This document shows, in pieces, positions 35,571-48,112 of a stretch of DNA of 64,000 nucleotides. The position numbers and the translations under genes were made by a program. Each line of letters opens with the position of its first letter. Within the stretch, counting starts at the first letter, position 1. The notes under the pieces are model-generated. The model was not told the origin of the DNA and made no database searches. It saw nothing but the letters and a program-made list of their open reading frames with translations. Source of the DNA: Paralvinella palmiformis (lineage: Eukaryota > Annelida > Polychaeta > Terebellida > Alvinellidae); NCBI GenBank assembly GCA_025642065.1, contig JAODUP010000184.1, positions 312,001 through 376,000 of the forward strand, in the 5' to 3' direction.

Positions 35571-35894
35571 AGTCATTCGTTTATAGTTCTAAGTTGTCGT
35601 TGCTGCTTTTTTTTAAACATGAAATATTCATATACACAATAAAGGACGAATTTCGGCCGATATTAATTTGTTTTTAAACCCACAAGGATACCGTATAAGA
35701 AATACTGATAGCACATCTATTTAAACCAATTACAACAAGATGTAAGTTATTAAGAAACAGGAAATCTGCATAAAATCTACAAATATAAAACTGTTAGCTA
35801 TTGATGACAGCCATGACTGGACGTAATGGGTATGAATCTGAGTATGCTCCTTTGGGAGTTGAGGTATGTGCTGGATTGAAGCAGATCTGAGTCA

Positions 35895-36310
35895 GGGATA
35901 ATAATAATGATGATAATGTATAGTTAATAAAGCGCCCTTACTAGTAGGAGCCGTTTAAGGGTGATGTACAAATAATATGTAGTATAATAATACCCCAAAT
36001 AAGATGTCTGAAAAAAAACCTGTAAGTGATTTAAAAGATAATAATTATTTATCTGTGAAAGCGACATTAAATAGGTATGTTTTTAGACAAGATTTAAAAT
36101 TTTCAAGAGACGAAACATTTCTAATATCTGCCGGCAACCTATTCCACAAAGTGGGGGCTGCAACACTAAACGCACAACCACCATATGACTTGAGCCGAGA
36201 CACAGGGCACCTGCAATAGTATCTGACTGGATGACTCGAGTAATAATAGTGTGAAGCAAACCCCAGAACAGCACATCCGAATGTGGTGTTATATAAATCA
36301 ATCAAACATC
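35895..36310 (-). mobile_element. CR1/jockey-like LINE 3' end (C-terminus and 3' UTR)
   Basis: On the minus strand the frame gives RLKSYGGCAFSVAAPTLWNR followed by LPADIRNVSSLENFKSCLKT, the standard C-terminal block of CR1-like polymerases, then a 3' UTR containing TAAAGCGCCCTTACTAGTAG (plus-strand reading) near 35930. The same 3' end recurs at 58800. Confidence 0.88.
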
Positions 36311-36633
36311 AATATTGTCATTATTATTAAACACTTGTACAATAAATCGCGATCATTATATCTGCGTGAGCTTAAATTTTATATCCCGGAATGCATTCTG
36401 GGAATTTCACAACTCGACTTCGATTTAAAGCAATCCCGATATTTATTTATCGGATGAGTGGCCGATATCAACTCGAAACGACAACAACAACAACTACGAC
36501 GAACCAGCTGATTTGCTATCTCCCAAAAAATTCATCTGTAAGCCAATATTCGACTCTCGACCCTTGATTCCGTGTTAGAAAATTCTCCTGCATTCGGCAA
36601 GCTTAAATGCGATTAACCCGACTGTTCACGTAC

Positions 36634-36791
36634 CTGCACTGCCCAGTTTCCAGACCAAGAGGAACAAAGTTGATATTGTTAGGGTCATCTTGCTGGAATT
36701 CGCACATTGGTAGCGCGGTGTAGCTGTCGGAATGTCGTCGGTTTGTTGACACCTTGATTGCTATATCGCCATACGAGATGACACCAGTCAT
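36634..36791 (-). CDS. Candidate first coding exon of an unidentified protein
   Basis: From the ATG at 36791 the frame reads MTGVISYGDIAIKVSTNRRH, then PMCEFQQDDPNNINFVPLGL and ETGQC before a strong donor (CAG, GTACGTG). In-frame stops just upstream and no acceptor mean this ATG is the earliest start. CpG-rich sequence at 36800-36860 would suit a promoter. No signal peptide or known domain is seen. It leaves in phase 2, whereas the Ig exon at 32783 needs phase 1, so they are not directly spliced; intervening exons or separate genes are both possible. Confidence 0.45.
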
Positions 36792-37329
36792 GTCAACGGT
36801 TAGTCATCAATGAACACCTTTCGCCCGGGAAGCGCGAACTGCCGCTCTACGGTCAGTTGACTCCCGGAAATAATTCGCACAGGGCGTCCAGAAAGTTTGG
36901 GTCGAGTCCAGCTCGAGGAAACAGCGCCCAACATTCTTCTTTACTGTGGCGTGGTTTATTTGTTTTATTTTGTTTGTTAATGTTTTGGCAATAACTAGTT
37001 CATTTACCTTGTTTTAAACAATGGCAGTCCAAGTCAGAAAACGCTGAATATTTCATTGGAGATTGTTAAATTGGATTGCGAAATGTATTCGGTTTAAACT
37101 TTCTGATTGATGGTCGTTTTGCATTTAATTTAGAGTGAAAGTGGAAGACAGTAAAAATGGATTCAGCTATTTAATTTGCGGATTGCTTATTACGAAACCT
37201 ATAATAACACCGAAACAGTGTATAACGCCCTATATAATCTGCAAAGAGATTATATGAAATTGCGTGGCTGGAAAAATAAAATAATAAACTGCCGGATATA
37301 ATAAATTTCACTCCCAAGCACATTTCGTA

Positions 37330-37830
37330 AAAAAAGCCAGCCCGCCATCTTGTCACACCCCATCAACACTGGCCTAAGCCGCGATGTAAACAAACGGCGA
37401 TACTATTTGTCACCAGGACTTACAAGGTCCGTTGCCAAGGTAAAATATGACGTACACAAACAGGCGTCGGTGACCATCTGTGAAGTGTGTATCGTTCGAG
37501 CTGCTGCTGTCATTAATTAGCGACCTCCAACTGTCTGTTTTCTGGCAACGTACCTCTCTATACGCTCAACAAACGGCATTGATGACCACGCCAGCAGACG
37601 ATGCGACGCATTCGTGGTGCAACTCGCTCTCGGCTTTTCTTTCCATGGCGGGCTCTAGAGGTGGGCGAAACTTAAGCAGAGACTGTTTCGTGAGCGCAAA
37701 CGCATTCCTCGACGAAGCGCGCCATCTGCTTTACTTTAGTTTACGCGTAGACCGCTGCCGGATGAGAAATGGACGAGCAATGAGGATCGCCGTTTCCGTG
37801 TGATGGGTTGAACATTCCCCTGGCAGGAAG
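37330..37830. promoter_or_regulatory. CpG-rich block, possible promoter
   Basis: The stretch has much higher GC and CpG than its surroundings. On the minus strand it includes ACAAGATGGCGGGC near 37341-37352, a YY1-type initiator motif. The plus-strand frame 37480-37803 has no recognisable domain. It may drive the exon at 36634 or an unseen gene. Confidence 0.3.
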
Positions 37831-38793
37831 CCCGAGAGCGGGAACATTTCTGAGAACAGCGAAGTTAAAATTGCTGATCTGTTGAAAACCAGCTGACATT
37901 CGCTGTCACATTGCTATCCGCCATGTAAAGGCCAAAAGGTTGGCGTTTTATTTCCACTTTTTTGTATTCAATTCTTCCCCGAACCGTACGCTGTAGATCA
38001 CAAGTAAACACGGGCAGCGTGTGTAATCGCCAAAGTCATAGTAATATTTAGTCATAAAAAACTGGTCAAGACGACTGATGTTTTGTTTTAAAGGTATTCC
38101 GTGCAAAAAGCTCATAACACTTCTAACAGCATGTTAATCAGCCAGCGAGCTTCGAACTTCCGGTTTACAATTGGCCCACTTTTTCCAGTGTGTCGTAACA
38201 GGCGGTTACAACCCTTTTGCACCGATTTGTGTTTAAACCCTGCTTTGGTCACTCACTCACTCACTCACTCACTCACTCACTCACTCATGTTAAAGTCCCC
38301 ACTGAGAAGCAAAAAGAATCTGCCAGTCAGCAGTCTGAGATAATGTTCGCTCTGTCTTTATGTGCTGCTTCGTTTGGGAATGCTTCACTTCAACTCTTGA
38401 ACAAACATTTATGCACACATTTATGCGCGCGCGCGCACGCACACACACATATAAACACACACACAACACACATTGGTTACACAACTGTAAAGTGAGTGAA
38501 ATAGTGAACGAGTGAGTGAATTAATGAGTGCGTAAATGAGTGAGTGAGCAGTGCTTAACACAACTATAGGCGCGTTACTTTTTGTAAATAATATAAGCTA
38601 ATACAAATCATCTGCTCATTTTATTTTTTTAAATGTCATACACGAAAATAACGCCTGAAAATTTAAACACAACTAAATACACGTGCGGTTATTATTGTTC
38701 TTAATAACAACCTGAACCAGAAAATAAACTTTTGTGACACAGTGTATTTTTTATTGTTTACACTAATTGGTAAGACCGACATGAAATGTAGTT

Positions 38794-38910
38794 ATCAATC
38801 AATCAATCAATCAATCAATATTTATTTCGAACTGTACAATAATACAATATTTTCATTCATGGGCTAAATGTTCTATACATATGTGCAGTTTGGGGTCTAC
38901 ACCGAAGATC
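38794..38910 (-). repeat. Dispersed repeat end with (TTGA)n, copy 2
   Basis: Partner of the repeat at 32899-33020: (CAAT)n, ATATTTATTTCGAACTG and TGGGGTCTACACCGAAGAT. It may be the 3' end of a minus-strand LINE, possibly related to the fragment at 40450-40930. Confidence 0.55.
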
Positions 38911-40449
38911 GTTTGATCTGTTTTAGTGGCGAGACCGATGTGCCTACAATAAAAATCCACACTCGTCTTGGTTCCGTAGATTATAAAATATAAATATATG
39001 CAATAACAATTAGCATAACTTCACAATATTTCAAACCCACTTTTTACAAGACCGATAAAGTGGCATGTAATATCGTGTAGACGATGAAAAAATGGCGATA
39101 TTAATTATTCTAGTATTGAGTTATGAGGTGTTTTTTCAGGCAATTTGTAAATGATTTGATGGAATTCTTTATTCTCAGTTCAGGAGGCAAATTTGATAAC
39201 AATTTGGGCCCTGAATGTTTTTACGATTTTACTCGTCAGCCTTTTTTGCACGTGTGGACCTAATCATTGTCGAGTATTAAACTCGCGAATTTCAGCATTT
39301 GTAGAGAAAATTGTGAACAGTGGGGTTGATAGTTTATCATGTACGTAGGGGTACATCAGTTTGCACAACTGTAATTCATACATATCTTCTAATTTAGCTT
39401 GTCGACTGACTTTTATTTACGAATAACTGATAAACTCATATCTTCTGGGATAGCAGCAGTCACAGCGGATATATTGAATTATTTTAAAGAAACAGAGCCT
39501 TCGCTGTTACACTTTACCTTATTTAAGGAAATACAGCCGCCGAAATAGGACAATTGTGGAGATTATATACAGGTCTACTGTTATAGACAAGCGACTATGG
39601 CTAGCATAAGAGAAACATAGACATAAGTCAAGGCAAACATAATATTGGATTTGTGTATAGAAACAGTTTAGAGTTAGCACCTAAATCATCTATTGCAGAT
39701 ATGTCTTTATTACGAGTTATAATCAGAGAAACAAGTGTTTTTGATCACTATCGTTCAGAGTTGTCTAGAATTTATTGTGTTTTGCTAAGGAGATTTTAAG
39801 TGATACGCATCCATGAAAAGAGATGGATAAATCAGAAAAATTATTTTTCGCAGAGATAAGAAAGACACCCAACACTGTTTACGTTTCACTGCAAGACTGC
39901 ATACTTCTATTCTAAACGCATACTTAAGATTTTAATTGGCCATCGAGAAGCACGTCTTACAACAAGTAATAACGTTACGCCATCTAACGTGAATTTATTC
40001 ATCACAATATGAATAATCGTGAATATGTTTTCAAATATGTTTTACAATTGAGATAATTAATAACAGGAAAAGTTGCACTAATGATAGGTCATGATCTGAG
40101 ATGCTTCACGCCTCGCCGACTTTCTCGACTACTATGAAGTGTTTGACAATAAAAAGCGTTTGCTGGTGATGTTTCCCTGCTGAATGTGTCGATGTTGTCG
40201 GCGAAAAATAAAGTTTATTGGTCGATGCGTTGTTCAAGAAACTCTCGCAGTCAAACTAAGACCGGTTGTCGGACTCATAGGCATTCTTATCCGAAACTTC
40301 TGAACTCTCATTTTGTATGTGGAAATGAGTAAGCGGTCTGTTCAGCTTCGGTGCTAGTCACTCACTAGGACATATGACCGAGGTTCGACATATCTTGATA
40401 CCTCATATACCCAATTAAAAGGCAATGCCTGTTATGGTACTCCGGTCCT
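38911..40449. other. No gene recognised
   Basis: AT-rich sequence without coding frames of note, simple repeats or clear element ends. Confidence 0.55.
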
Positions 40450-40930
40450 TCTTGGTTGTATTTCTGGAGTGCATATATCTCATTTTATCATGGCAATCTA
40501 TAGCGCTCCCCTTTCCAAAATTTGTCCAATTTTGACTTAAAGCTGTTCAGACTAAAACAATATATTACATGTTCAGGCAGGTAGTTCCAGTCGTGAATTG
40601 TTCTTTGGCTAAAGACGCTTCTCCTCAAATCAAGCTTGCATCGTCCCATGAACACTTTTTGACTGTGGCCTCTGGTGGTGTTGTTGTTAGGTGGGAAGAT
40701 AAAGAAGTTATGGGGATCTAGCCTGTCCATACCATTAATAATCTTAAATACATGGATCATATCCCCTCGTCGCCTTTTAAAATCCAAAGATGGCAGCTTT
40801 AGGAAGTTAGGCCGGTCCTTGTATTGGAGATGGCTAATGCTTGGGATCAGTTTAGTTTTCATTCTCTGTACTTTCTTAACCTCTAGTTTGTCTCCTCTGT
40901 ACCTCGGATGCCAGATCATGTTAAGAAACA
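40450..40930 (-). mobile_element. Non-LTR retrotransposon C-terminal fragment
   Basis: A 147-codon minus-strand frame has IWHPRYRGDKLEVKKVQRMK, RRRGDMIHVFKIINGMD, GRCKLDLRRSVFSQRTIHDW and LNSFKSKLDKFW. This is the conserved region after the reverse transcriptase in jockey/RTE-like elements. The frame is uninterrupted, so the copy is relatively recent although the 5' part is gone. Confidence 0.88.
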
Positions 40931-41199
40931 TATTTCACAAATATTCATACCTTGAGTTGATAATAATCGAGAACCCGAGGGGTTTGCACCCGAGTTCTCT
41001 AAACCCGACACTATCAACGTGCCCTTCACTGTCTGTGTGTGTGTGTGGGGGGGGGGGGGCAAATATGACTTCTGGATTATTCATAAGAATAAATTTGAAA
41101 GTAAGCCTGTCGTATTTTTCAAATATATAAACGAATTTAAACTGACTGATAACTCTTTAGTAACATATTGCGGGTTTAATTTTATATATCTTGTGCATA

Positions 41200-42383
41200 T
41201 AACAATGAGCTAGAATAATAAAATACTGATTGTTTGATATCTTGGCATCTGGACAAATTGATTGCTTAGTTGATAGACAGATTGATAAATCAGTTTGTCT
41301 ATTGATAAATGTATCAACAGATATATAGATTTATTTATTTATTGATATATGTGTGATAACCATTGTCGTCTAAGTCAGGTGTCCAGTAAAAAGAATTATT
41401 AAAATAATATATTTACGACCTTAAAGTAGCATTTTAAATTGTTTTAGCAAACCAAATTAATTCCTGCACGAACCGAACCACGTCTTTTGTCTACATTAAC
41501 TTCTCACAATTATGTGATGGTACCAGAGTTTACACTAGTATAAAGTTGGTGGGGTTTTGCCTATTAAATGTTTGAGTCGTTGTTGTGCTATTGTTGTTAT
41601 TTTGGTTGTTGTTGTTGTGTTGTATAATATTGTACCTAGTTGTATGTATATGGACTTTTTGTTTGAATTTTTTAAATCTATATTATTGCTGTCACACATT
41701 TTATGACCGATATGAAACATATTTAAATGATAACTTTATTAAACTGGAACTCCTTCCCTAATATCTCGTTGTCACTCTCATCAATTAATATAGCAACTGA
41801 ACAGATGGTTTAACAATTTAGTATTTACTAGTTGCAGTTTCACCACACATTGTAATAGAATCGTTTTTCATGAATATATAATAATGCATAACCTGTACTA
41901 AGACGTTTATGATAGACAGACAATGTATCCAACAATCCGAGTTTTCATAAGAATTAAGAACCGGTGAGCTTTAAATATCAATGTTTTTTTCCTTGAACCG
42001 AAGAAGTGTGTCAATTTACCGAACATTTTCAGACAGAAATTGAAGCAGAAATGAGCTGGCACATCGATGACAAGGGTGGAAATTGTTGATTCTGTCGCTG
42101 ATAGTCTAGATATGATGTGTTGATGAAAGACGATATCGATTTTAAAATTCGTGCATTAATTTAATAAATGTAGGAAACGTATTAAATCAAATATAAGCGC
42201 GATAGGTTGTGTTATTTTTGGCGATATTAAGTTAATCATTCGGATAATACGAATAACCAGCATAACGCCTGTGAAAATGTTTGCATTAGAGCCGGATGTG
42301 AAGACTTCAACGCCAAACGATTACAGGAGTTTGTATAGCAAGAGTTTGTGTACAATCATTTTCTGTAATCCTATTCGCAGCGC
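41200..42383. other. No gene recognised
   Basis: AT-rich sequence with neither convincing coding frames nor recognised repeats. Confidence 0.55.
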
Positions 42384-42391
42384 GTAATGAG

Positions 42392-42922
42392 TACACAGTA
42401 GGGCCGTGACGATTCAAGAATTTCTAAATCGATTAATCGAAATCATAAAATCGAATTGCATCCGATTAATCGTCAAATAGATCATAATTCATTTTCAAAG
42501 TTGATTCTTGAGTCATCGAGTTTAGTTATGTAATATTAGCGCTTATTGGATATTTAGTTACGGAAATCGCCTCCTTCGTATATTTCCTTTTTCGATGTGC
42601 ACCCTGTTATTGTGTCAATTGTTACAATCAAGCTTGCAATATAAAGCACGGAAAAGACAGGGAAGTGAGCAAGTTGAGGCAACTGATCAGTCTAACATTA
42701 TTTTCTGGCACAAAAAGAACGTCACAACACATTTTACATTTTAGAATGCTCGAGATTGTTGTAGCTTTGAGACGGTTGTCCTATTTCGTCTTCCATTAAT
42801 TGCAATTTAAACATCACAGTTCAGAAAATAATCACAACGAATGACGATTATTTAATTTCAATAATCGATTATTTGCCGAAATCTAATCGCATTCGATTAA
42901 TCGTCCGCCCATCACGGCCTTA
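42392..42922. mobile_element. hAT-like MITE with inverted TAGGGCCGTGA ends
   Basis: The ends are TAGGGCCGTGACGATT at 42399 and, inverted, TAAGGCCGTGAT at 42922. Subterminal parts both carry CGATTAATCG motifs in mirror orientation. GTAATGAG stands at 42384-42391 and again at 42923-42930, a perfect 8-bp repeat fitting a hAT target duplication, though seven extra bases separate the left copy from the inverted end. No transposase is encoded. Confidence 0.75.
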
Positions 42923-43094
42923 GTAATGAGATCGTTTGGTACGAGTTGCCCTTGTAATTGGATAAACTCTACAGTGTGAAGATAACTAAATTTCCATCCT
43001 TAAACAACCGTTGATAGCCATATTGCACTATATAAGATTATCTGCATTTGCTTACTGTAATATGTAAATAATTAGATGTCTTCTTTGTTTTACA

Positions 43095-43161
43095 CGGCCC
43101 ATTTATCCTGCCATGCCCACAAAAGGGGCCGTAAAATATCAATCATCATCATCATCATCAT
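43095..43161 (+). mobile_element. SINE family A copy, 3' end only
   Basis: Remaining text: CGGCCCATTTATCCTGCCAT, GGGGCCGTAAAATATCAATC and a (ATC)n tail. Confidence 0.8.
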
Positions 43162-44098
43162 CTTTGTTTTACAATTTTTGATTTTTTCTCAATGCATACT
43201 GAAATCAAAGAACGGTAAAATATATTCTTTCTCGTTTACCGTGACAATTATTCACAAACACGACTTCAGTACTTCATGTTAGCTAGCAAATACAAGTATT
43301 AAACTTAGCGTCAACGGATAGTTACCATAACTGAGGCAACCAAAGTTCGAACCTTTGCAGATATTAATTTACTGGTTCATAACAACGGAAGTGGCTTACT
43401 ATATTAGATGGAGCTGGCGTCATACTAAGCTTATCCTTTTCAAGTGAGATGTTAAAGTCTCTTTGAGGACGTAAACGTTCTATCAGTGACCTACCTCTCT
43501 CTTTTTCTTTTCCAATTTTCTTTATCGCTTTCGCACGTGCGGTTGAGGGTGAGGGCAGCTTCAGCACTGAAAATACGTGTTCACACTTTCATGTGGTCAT
43601 CAAACGAAAGAAATCCGAAATCCATACATTTGCAGGTATGCATCAAAAATCCAAAATATAACACGAACTATGATCAATGGCCATTTGAAATTCTTTGTCT
43701 AATCTAAATTCACCAGGGAGAGCATTTTTGGCATGTAAATATTTAGAATTGTAAATCGTTGTTATTTATTAAACAGGTCATCAGTAAAATGATTATATTT
43801 GTATTTCCTTTGGCTTCGCCTAGCAGTTGACTAATATAAATGGTCTTAAAATATATATCTGTCCGTTCTTTCATTGTGCCTACTGTCACTAACTGAGGAT
43901 ACGTGAAATTCTGGCTTTTAAGAATAATGGGGAGTTTTTGTTGTTGCTACATTTCACGCGATATTGCATACTTAGCTTCTTTCGTGTATTCTATTGGGAG
44001 ACTTTCTGAGCGGATTCTTCTGGTCGCTCGGTAGGTGGCAGCAGCCGTAACCGGGCCTTCCACACGAGTACAATTACAGTGTCGGTCACGTACAAAAA

Positions 44099-45161
44099 AT
44101 GTCTAAACGAAAAGACTCAAAAGATTATGGAGAAATGACAATTCCTCTGTTGAAGCAGGAACTCGGGTTGAGAAAAGCAAAGTTGTCAGGAAAAAGCATC
44201 AACTGATTGAAAGGTACGTTAATTTCTTGTAAATAATCTTGGAATGTGTGGTAATCTTTTGAGCGATAATACGGGAAAATACAATCGCTCCCATGCTGTA
44301 TGACTGTGTATAATGTCTACGAAAATAATAACAAGTATATTGGCAATGCTTATTTTATGATAAGACATTTCTTAAAATAAATTACAGATTTTGTCATTCA
44401 GAAAATGTTATTTCCTTGTTCAACTTCAGGCTGGAATCCTATGATAGGAATGACAACTTTGGACACCAGCTGGTCCAGGCTGAGCAGTTCAACATGAATG
44501 TGCCCGAGCAGTCTGGGTATAAAGATATCAATTCAGAGACACAGGTAAATTGCTGGAATATTTTATTTTGTTTTAAATGTACGTTCATTTTTTTAAATAT
44601 TAAGCTTATACTGTGTAATCTTTTCCAATATCAGAGCTAACAGGCTAATGATGTTATAGTTTTCAATCCATTTTAGCTGCAGTGAATGTGATATATTAAC
44701 CAATTTTAAATTAATAGCCATCTTCTTAAATGATTTTAAAATTAAAAGTCACAATTTTCAAATGAAAAATGTAATATCTAAATACTAATATGGTATATTT
44801 TCAGATACCCACAGTCACTGAAGAACAGGTGAAAATCTACATGGATCTATATGGCCAAGATCTGAAGGAAAACAGCAAGGTAATGTACAAGGCAAAGTTC
44901 CTTCGCTCCATTAGACTTGCCAGTCAGAAAGAGAATGTCTACATATGTGGGCGTGTCTCCGCAGAGATGTATAAAAAATGCATCTATAATGTGGACAAAC
45001 AGGAATCGATTGAGATCAAGACTCGCGGACAAAGAACCAACAAGTTCTGGAGGGAAGAACGTTTGTTGCGTTTGCATGCATCAATGTTTGGGAGAATTTG
45101 CACTGCAACAGACAGAACAGATTTCCTGAAAGAAATCAGATTTCATATGAATATACAATAA
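44099..45161 (+). pseudogene. SAP/YqaJ nuclease-like gene, ISL2EU second-gene type, broken
   Basis: Three exons (44099-44213, 44430-44544, 44805-45161) with GT/AG introns. Exon 1 gives a SAP DNA-binding motif (MTIPLLKQELGLRKAKLSGK) but then hits a stop; one base appears lost in the A run near 44191, after which the SAP reading (LIERL) resumes and splices in phase with exon 2. Exon 3 has FLRSIRLAS, GRVSAEMYKKCIYNVD and then NKFWREERLLRLHASMFGRI, the opening of a YqaJ (lambda-exonuclease-like) nuclease domain. Relatives of this layout that I know carry a SWIM zinc finger between these two parts and a much longer YqaJ domain; here both are missing, and a stop with AATAAA follows at about 45158. 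So it cannot be a working nuclease. An ISL2EU origin is inferred. Confidence 0.7.
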
Positions 45162-46080
45162 AAATATCAAACTAATAACATCTTATGTTTTAACTGAGTA
45201 ATAAATTATAGATAATCATTATAGTTGATTTCCTAATAGTTATAACTGAATTTCTTATTTAACCTGAAATAAGCACACACACTGTTGTAATGACTGATAA
45301 GATTTAAAGCAAACCAAAAATTAATGTATTATTGATTGTGTCATTTATATAAGAAACAGCTTCATTGTAATCACAGTCGTGACTGCCTAACCACACACAA
45401 ATGACCGGCCTCCTACTCACACAGTCTGTATCTGGTTCGGCCTACAGCTACCAAAACGAATGGCTATAGCATAGGACGTATTCATATGATCAAATATATA
45501 AATTAATATATAAATTAACGTATCATACCTCTGACATTTGTCGTTTTGTAGTCATTTGCTTTGAAATGTGACGGGCAAACCAAACTGTTTTGACTTGGCC
45601 ACCACAATCTTCCTGTTTTATCAGCCACTCGGCAGATTGCAATAACCCACAATTTACACATGTCCCGGTCAGATTGGAATTGATGGCTTCCTCTATTTGA
45701 ACATTCGGGTACCGAACAACACGTTGAAGGTATGTTAAGAAAATTAACCTCTAAAATAGAGTTATGTTACATATATTTATGAATCTGATGAAACTGTCGT
45801 GTTCTGAATTTGTCTATGGAAATGCCTGTACACAGTCAAGAAATAGTAAAACACGCGATACCTTGGCCCCTCACGTGTCGCCATCTACCGGCATTGTGTT
45901 GCAAAACGGTGTTGCAACAAAAGTCCCTGATTGTCTTCTTAATACCGGGCTTTCTTTGACATACAGGTTTCTTTGAAAATTTTGGTACAACGCGTACAAT
46001 ATTTGTCATATTATTAATTTTTGATCTGAATAAACGAGATTAATGCCCTGACAACCTTTCACAAAATGTGAAATGTTTTT
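45162..46080. other. No gene recognised
   Basis: Sequence downstream of the SAP/YqaJ relic with no supported frame or repeat. Confidence 0.55.
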
Positions 46081-46082
46081 TA

Positions 46083-46138
46083 TTTTACGGCCACTTTTAT
46101 ATGCACAACAGGCTGAATGGGCCGACCGACCCCCACAG

Positions 46139-46175
<37 letters not shown>
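46083..46175 (-). mobile_element. SINE family A scrap followed by (TA)n
   Basis: TTACGGCCACTTTTATATGC and GCTGAATGGGCCGACCGACC come from the family's 3' half. A TA run of about 36 bases replaces the rest. Confidence 0.75.
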
Positions 46176-46178
<3 letters not shown>

Positions 46179-47444
46179 GTACATCTCAAAAGCAGTTTTA
46201 CAAAACAGTCATTTGAACAAGGACACACACCAAATACATTAACAGTAACATAACGTATAATACAGGGGCATACATTATAATACTCTAAATTATTCACATT
46301 CTATGTTGTACAACATAGAATAGACCATGTCGGCATCAAAACATTCAAGGGTGTAAGCACCATTTTTAACATAAATAAGATTTTCATATTATATACAAGT
46401 GCTGGTTGGTACAAAGTACAATTGTGTGCGTTTCTAACACGTGTAACATTCGCAGATAATTTAATTGGTGTAATTAAGGATGAAACACCCCTGAGACATA
46501 GGTAGGTCGGGATCGTAAATAGAGGTTTGTACCATTTATGAGGAATCTTCTTAGACCATCGGACATTTATCTTATCAATGTTCCTCCCCATCTGACCTAA
46601 TAGCGACCAATCCTGGATAATTAGTTCATTCTCCTCAACCCGTGATCATGGAACTAGACTATCGATCTATGAAAGTCCCGTATTGGTTCTGTTGTAGCGC
46701 TGTATGACAAGAAACTGATTTCTGTGGCGCATTATGACAGCAAAGATGTGTTATAATATTTTTCATGACAGGCGGATATTATGTACGTAATGACTGAATT
46801 CATCCGTGACTAATACTCTCCCCCAAAATAAAGCAAAATAGTGTTTTTACTAGACATTCTCCTAGTAGTGAGTATACAGAAGTTATTACTAACGGATAAG
46901 TCATTAAATCTCAGTTTGAAGACTTCAAAAATCGGGGATGCTGAATCAATGTTAATAAATATGGTGATATTTAAAAAAAGATGTAAAGCGTACGAAACAC
47001 AATTATATATAATAAACGTGAATAAAACACAAACAAATCACGTGTTTGTGAAAATGGGTCAATTGCCCTTAAACGTCGTATCGAGACAATGACGTCACAG
47101 TAATTATTGACGTCACAAAAGATCTGGCTCCAAAATATATATTCTGCCCATGTACCCACTTCCGTCTAATACCCATATGCGCATATTTGTTGCGTGATAT
47201 AGCTAAAGTAGCGCAGTTTGTTGATATATTCAGTTTATCATGTTTACACATATCAAATGTTTATAAAAATACGTAGAGTCGGGCAAAAAAATAATTTGTC
47301 CGTAGATTGGAAGAGGTGTAAATAATCCGTATAACAGGGATTTCCCCGTAGATTGGGCATCCCTGACACATACTTAACTGTCTTATGGTCACATCCTATT
47401 GTTATCATAACGTTTTCTGGCAACATCTATCAGTCTGGAAGCGT

Positions 47445-47515
47445 TTCAGTGGTCGAGCTGGTATCGCCGTTGTTCACAGGCGTATAACATCAGCGTTCAA
47501 ATCGCGGCTTAGCTA
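47445..47515 (+). mobile_element. Possible tRNA-like SINE head, degenerate
   Basis: GTCGAGCTGGTATCGCC and GCGTTCAAATCGCGGC resemble box A and box B at about tRNA spacing. There is no anticodon stem and no second copy, so it is weak. Confidence 0.3.
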
Positions 47516-47847
47516 TGCTTGATAAGATGTCATCTAGAACCCAATTAGGAATTTGAACGATCAATGTGATTTATCAGTGAAACCAACGTTGAACTGGCGA
47601 GGTTTTAGAGAGAAAATTAAACCTTTCAAAATATTTCATCCCCCAGCGGCAACTTATGTCACCAAGTAGATCCCTCAACGCTAAACGCACACTCGCCATA
47701 TGACTTTGTGCCGAGAAACAGGTTCTAGTGATCATATATGTCGGATGGGATGGCCTCAGGTTTTGAGATAGCGTTTGGATGAACACCAGTTCGGATAAAT
47801 AATCAGATCCTATGCCTTCGATTGATTTATCAGTAATATACCGCTTC

Positions 47848-48112
47848 TGTGGCCTCATACGTAGAGCGTGGAACTATTTACCCGTGGTTATGGTCATGTC
47901 GTGCGGGAGGTCGGAGGTTCGTATCCGGGCGTGGTGCTTATCAGTTTTAGGACCAGGCCAGAAGGTTTTCTCCACCGAATATGCGATCTACTGTAGATTC
48001 TAAATTTATTTAGAATTATTTCCAGTGATGAATCTGTAAATTACAGACCATTTGCATCTCCCTCATTTCAGGTAGCCAAGCCACATAAATTAACTGCCAT
48101 TTCGGCCGATTT
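47848..48112 (+). mobile_element. SINE family B copy (tRNA-derived)
   Basis: Partner of 9500-9790. It has a better head: TGGCCTCATACGTAGAGCGT and GGAGGTTCGTATCCGGGC (box B), then GGTTTTCTCCACCGAATA, TGTAAATTACAGACCAT and AACTGCCATTTCGGCC. Confidence 0.8.

Noticed and set aside
35189..35586. Open frames with long Ile-Tyr runs on both strands
   Set aside because: They are translations of (TA)n and (TG)n microsatellites.
37480..37803. 107-codon plus-strand frame in the GC-rich block
   Set aside because: There is no domain, no similarity I recognise and no splice context; the openness follows from high GC.
43364..43567. 67-codon minus-strand frame with a basic, helical look (SLIERLRPQRDF)
   Set aside because: It resembles part of a SAP-like helix only by chance length; no second block or splice site supports it.
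46301..46591. 96-codon minus-strand frame that resembles the tail of a retroelement polymerase
   Set aside because: No conserved block could be matched with confidence in this or the other frames.
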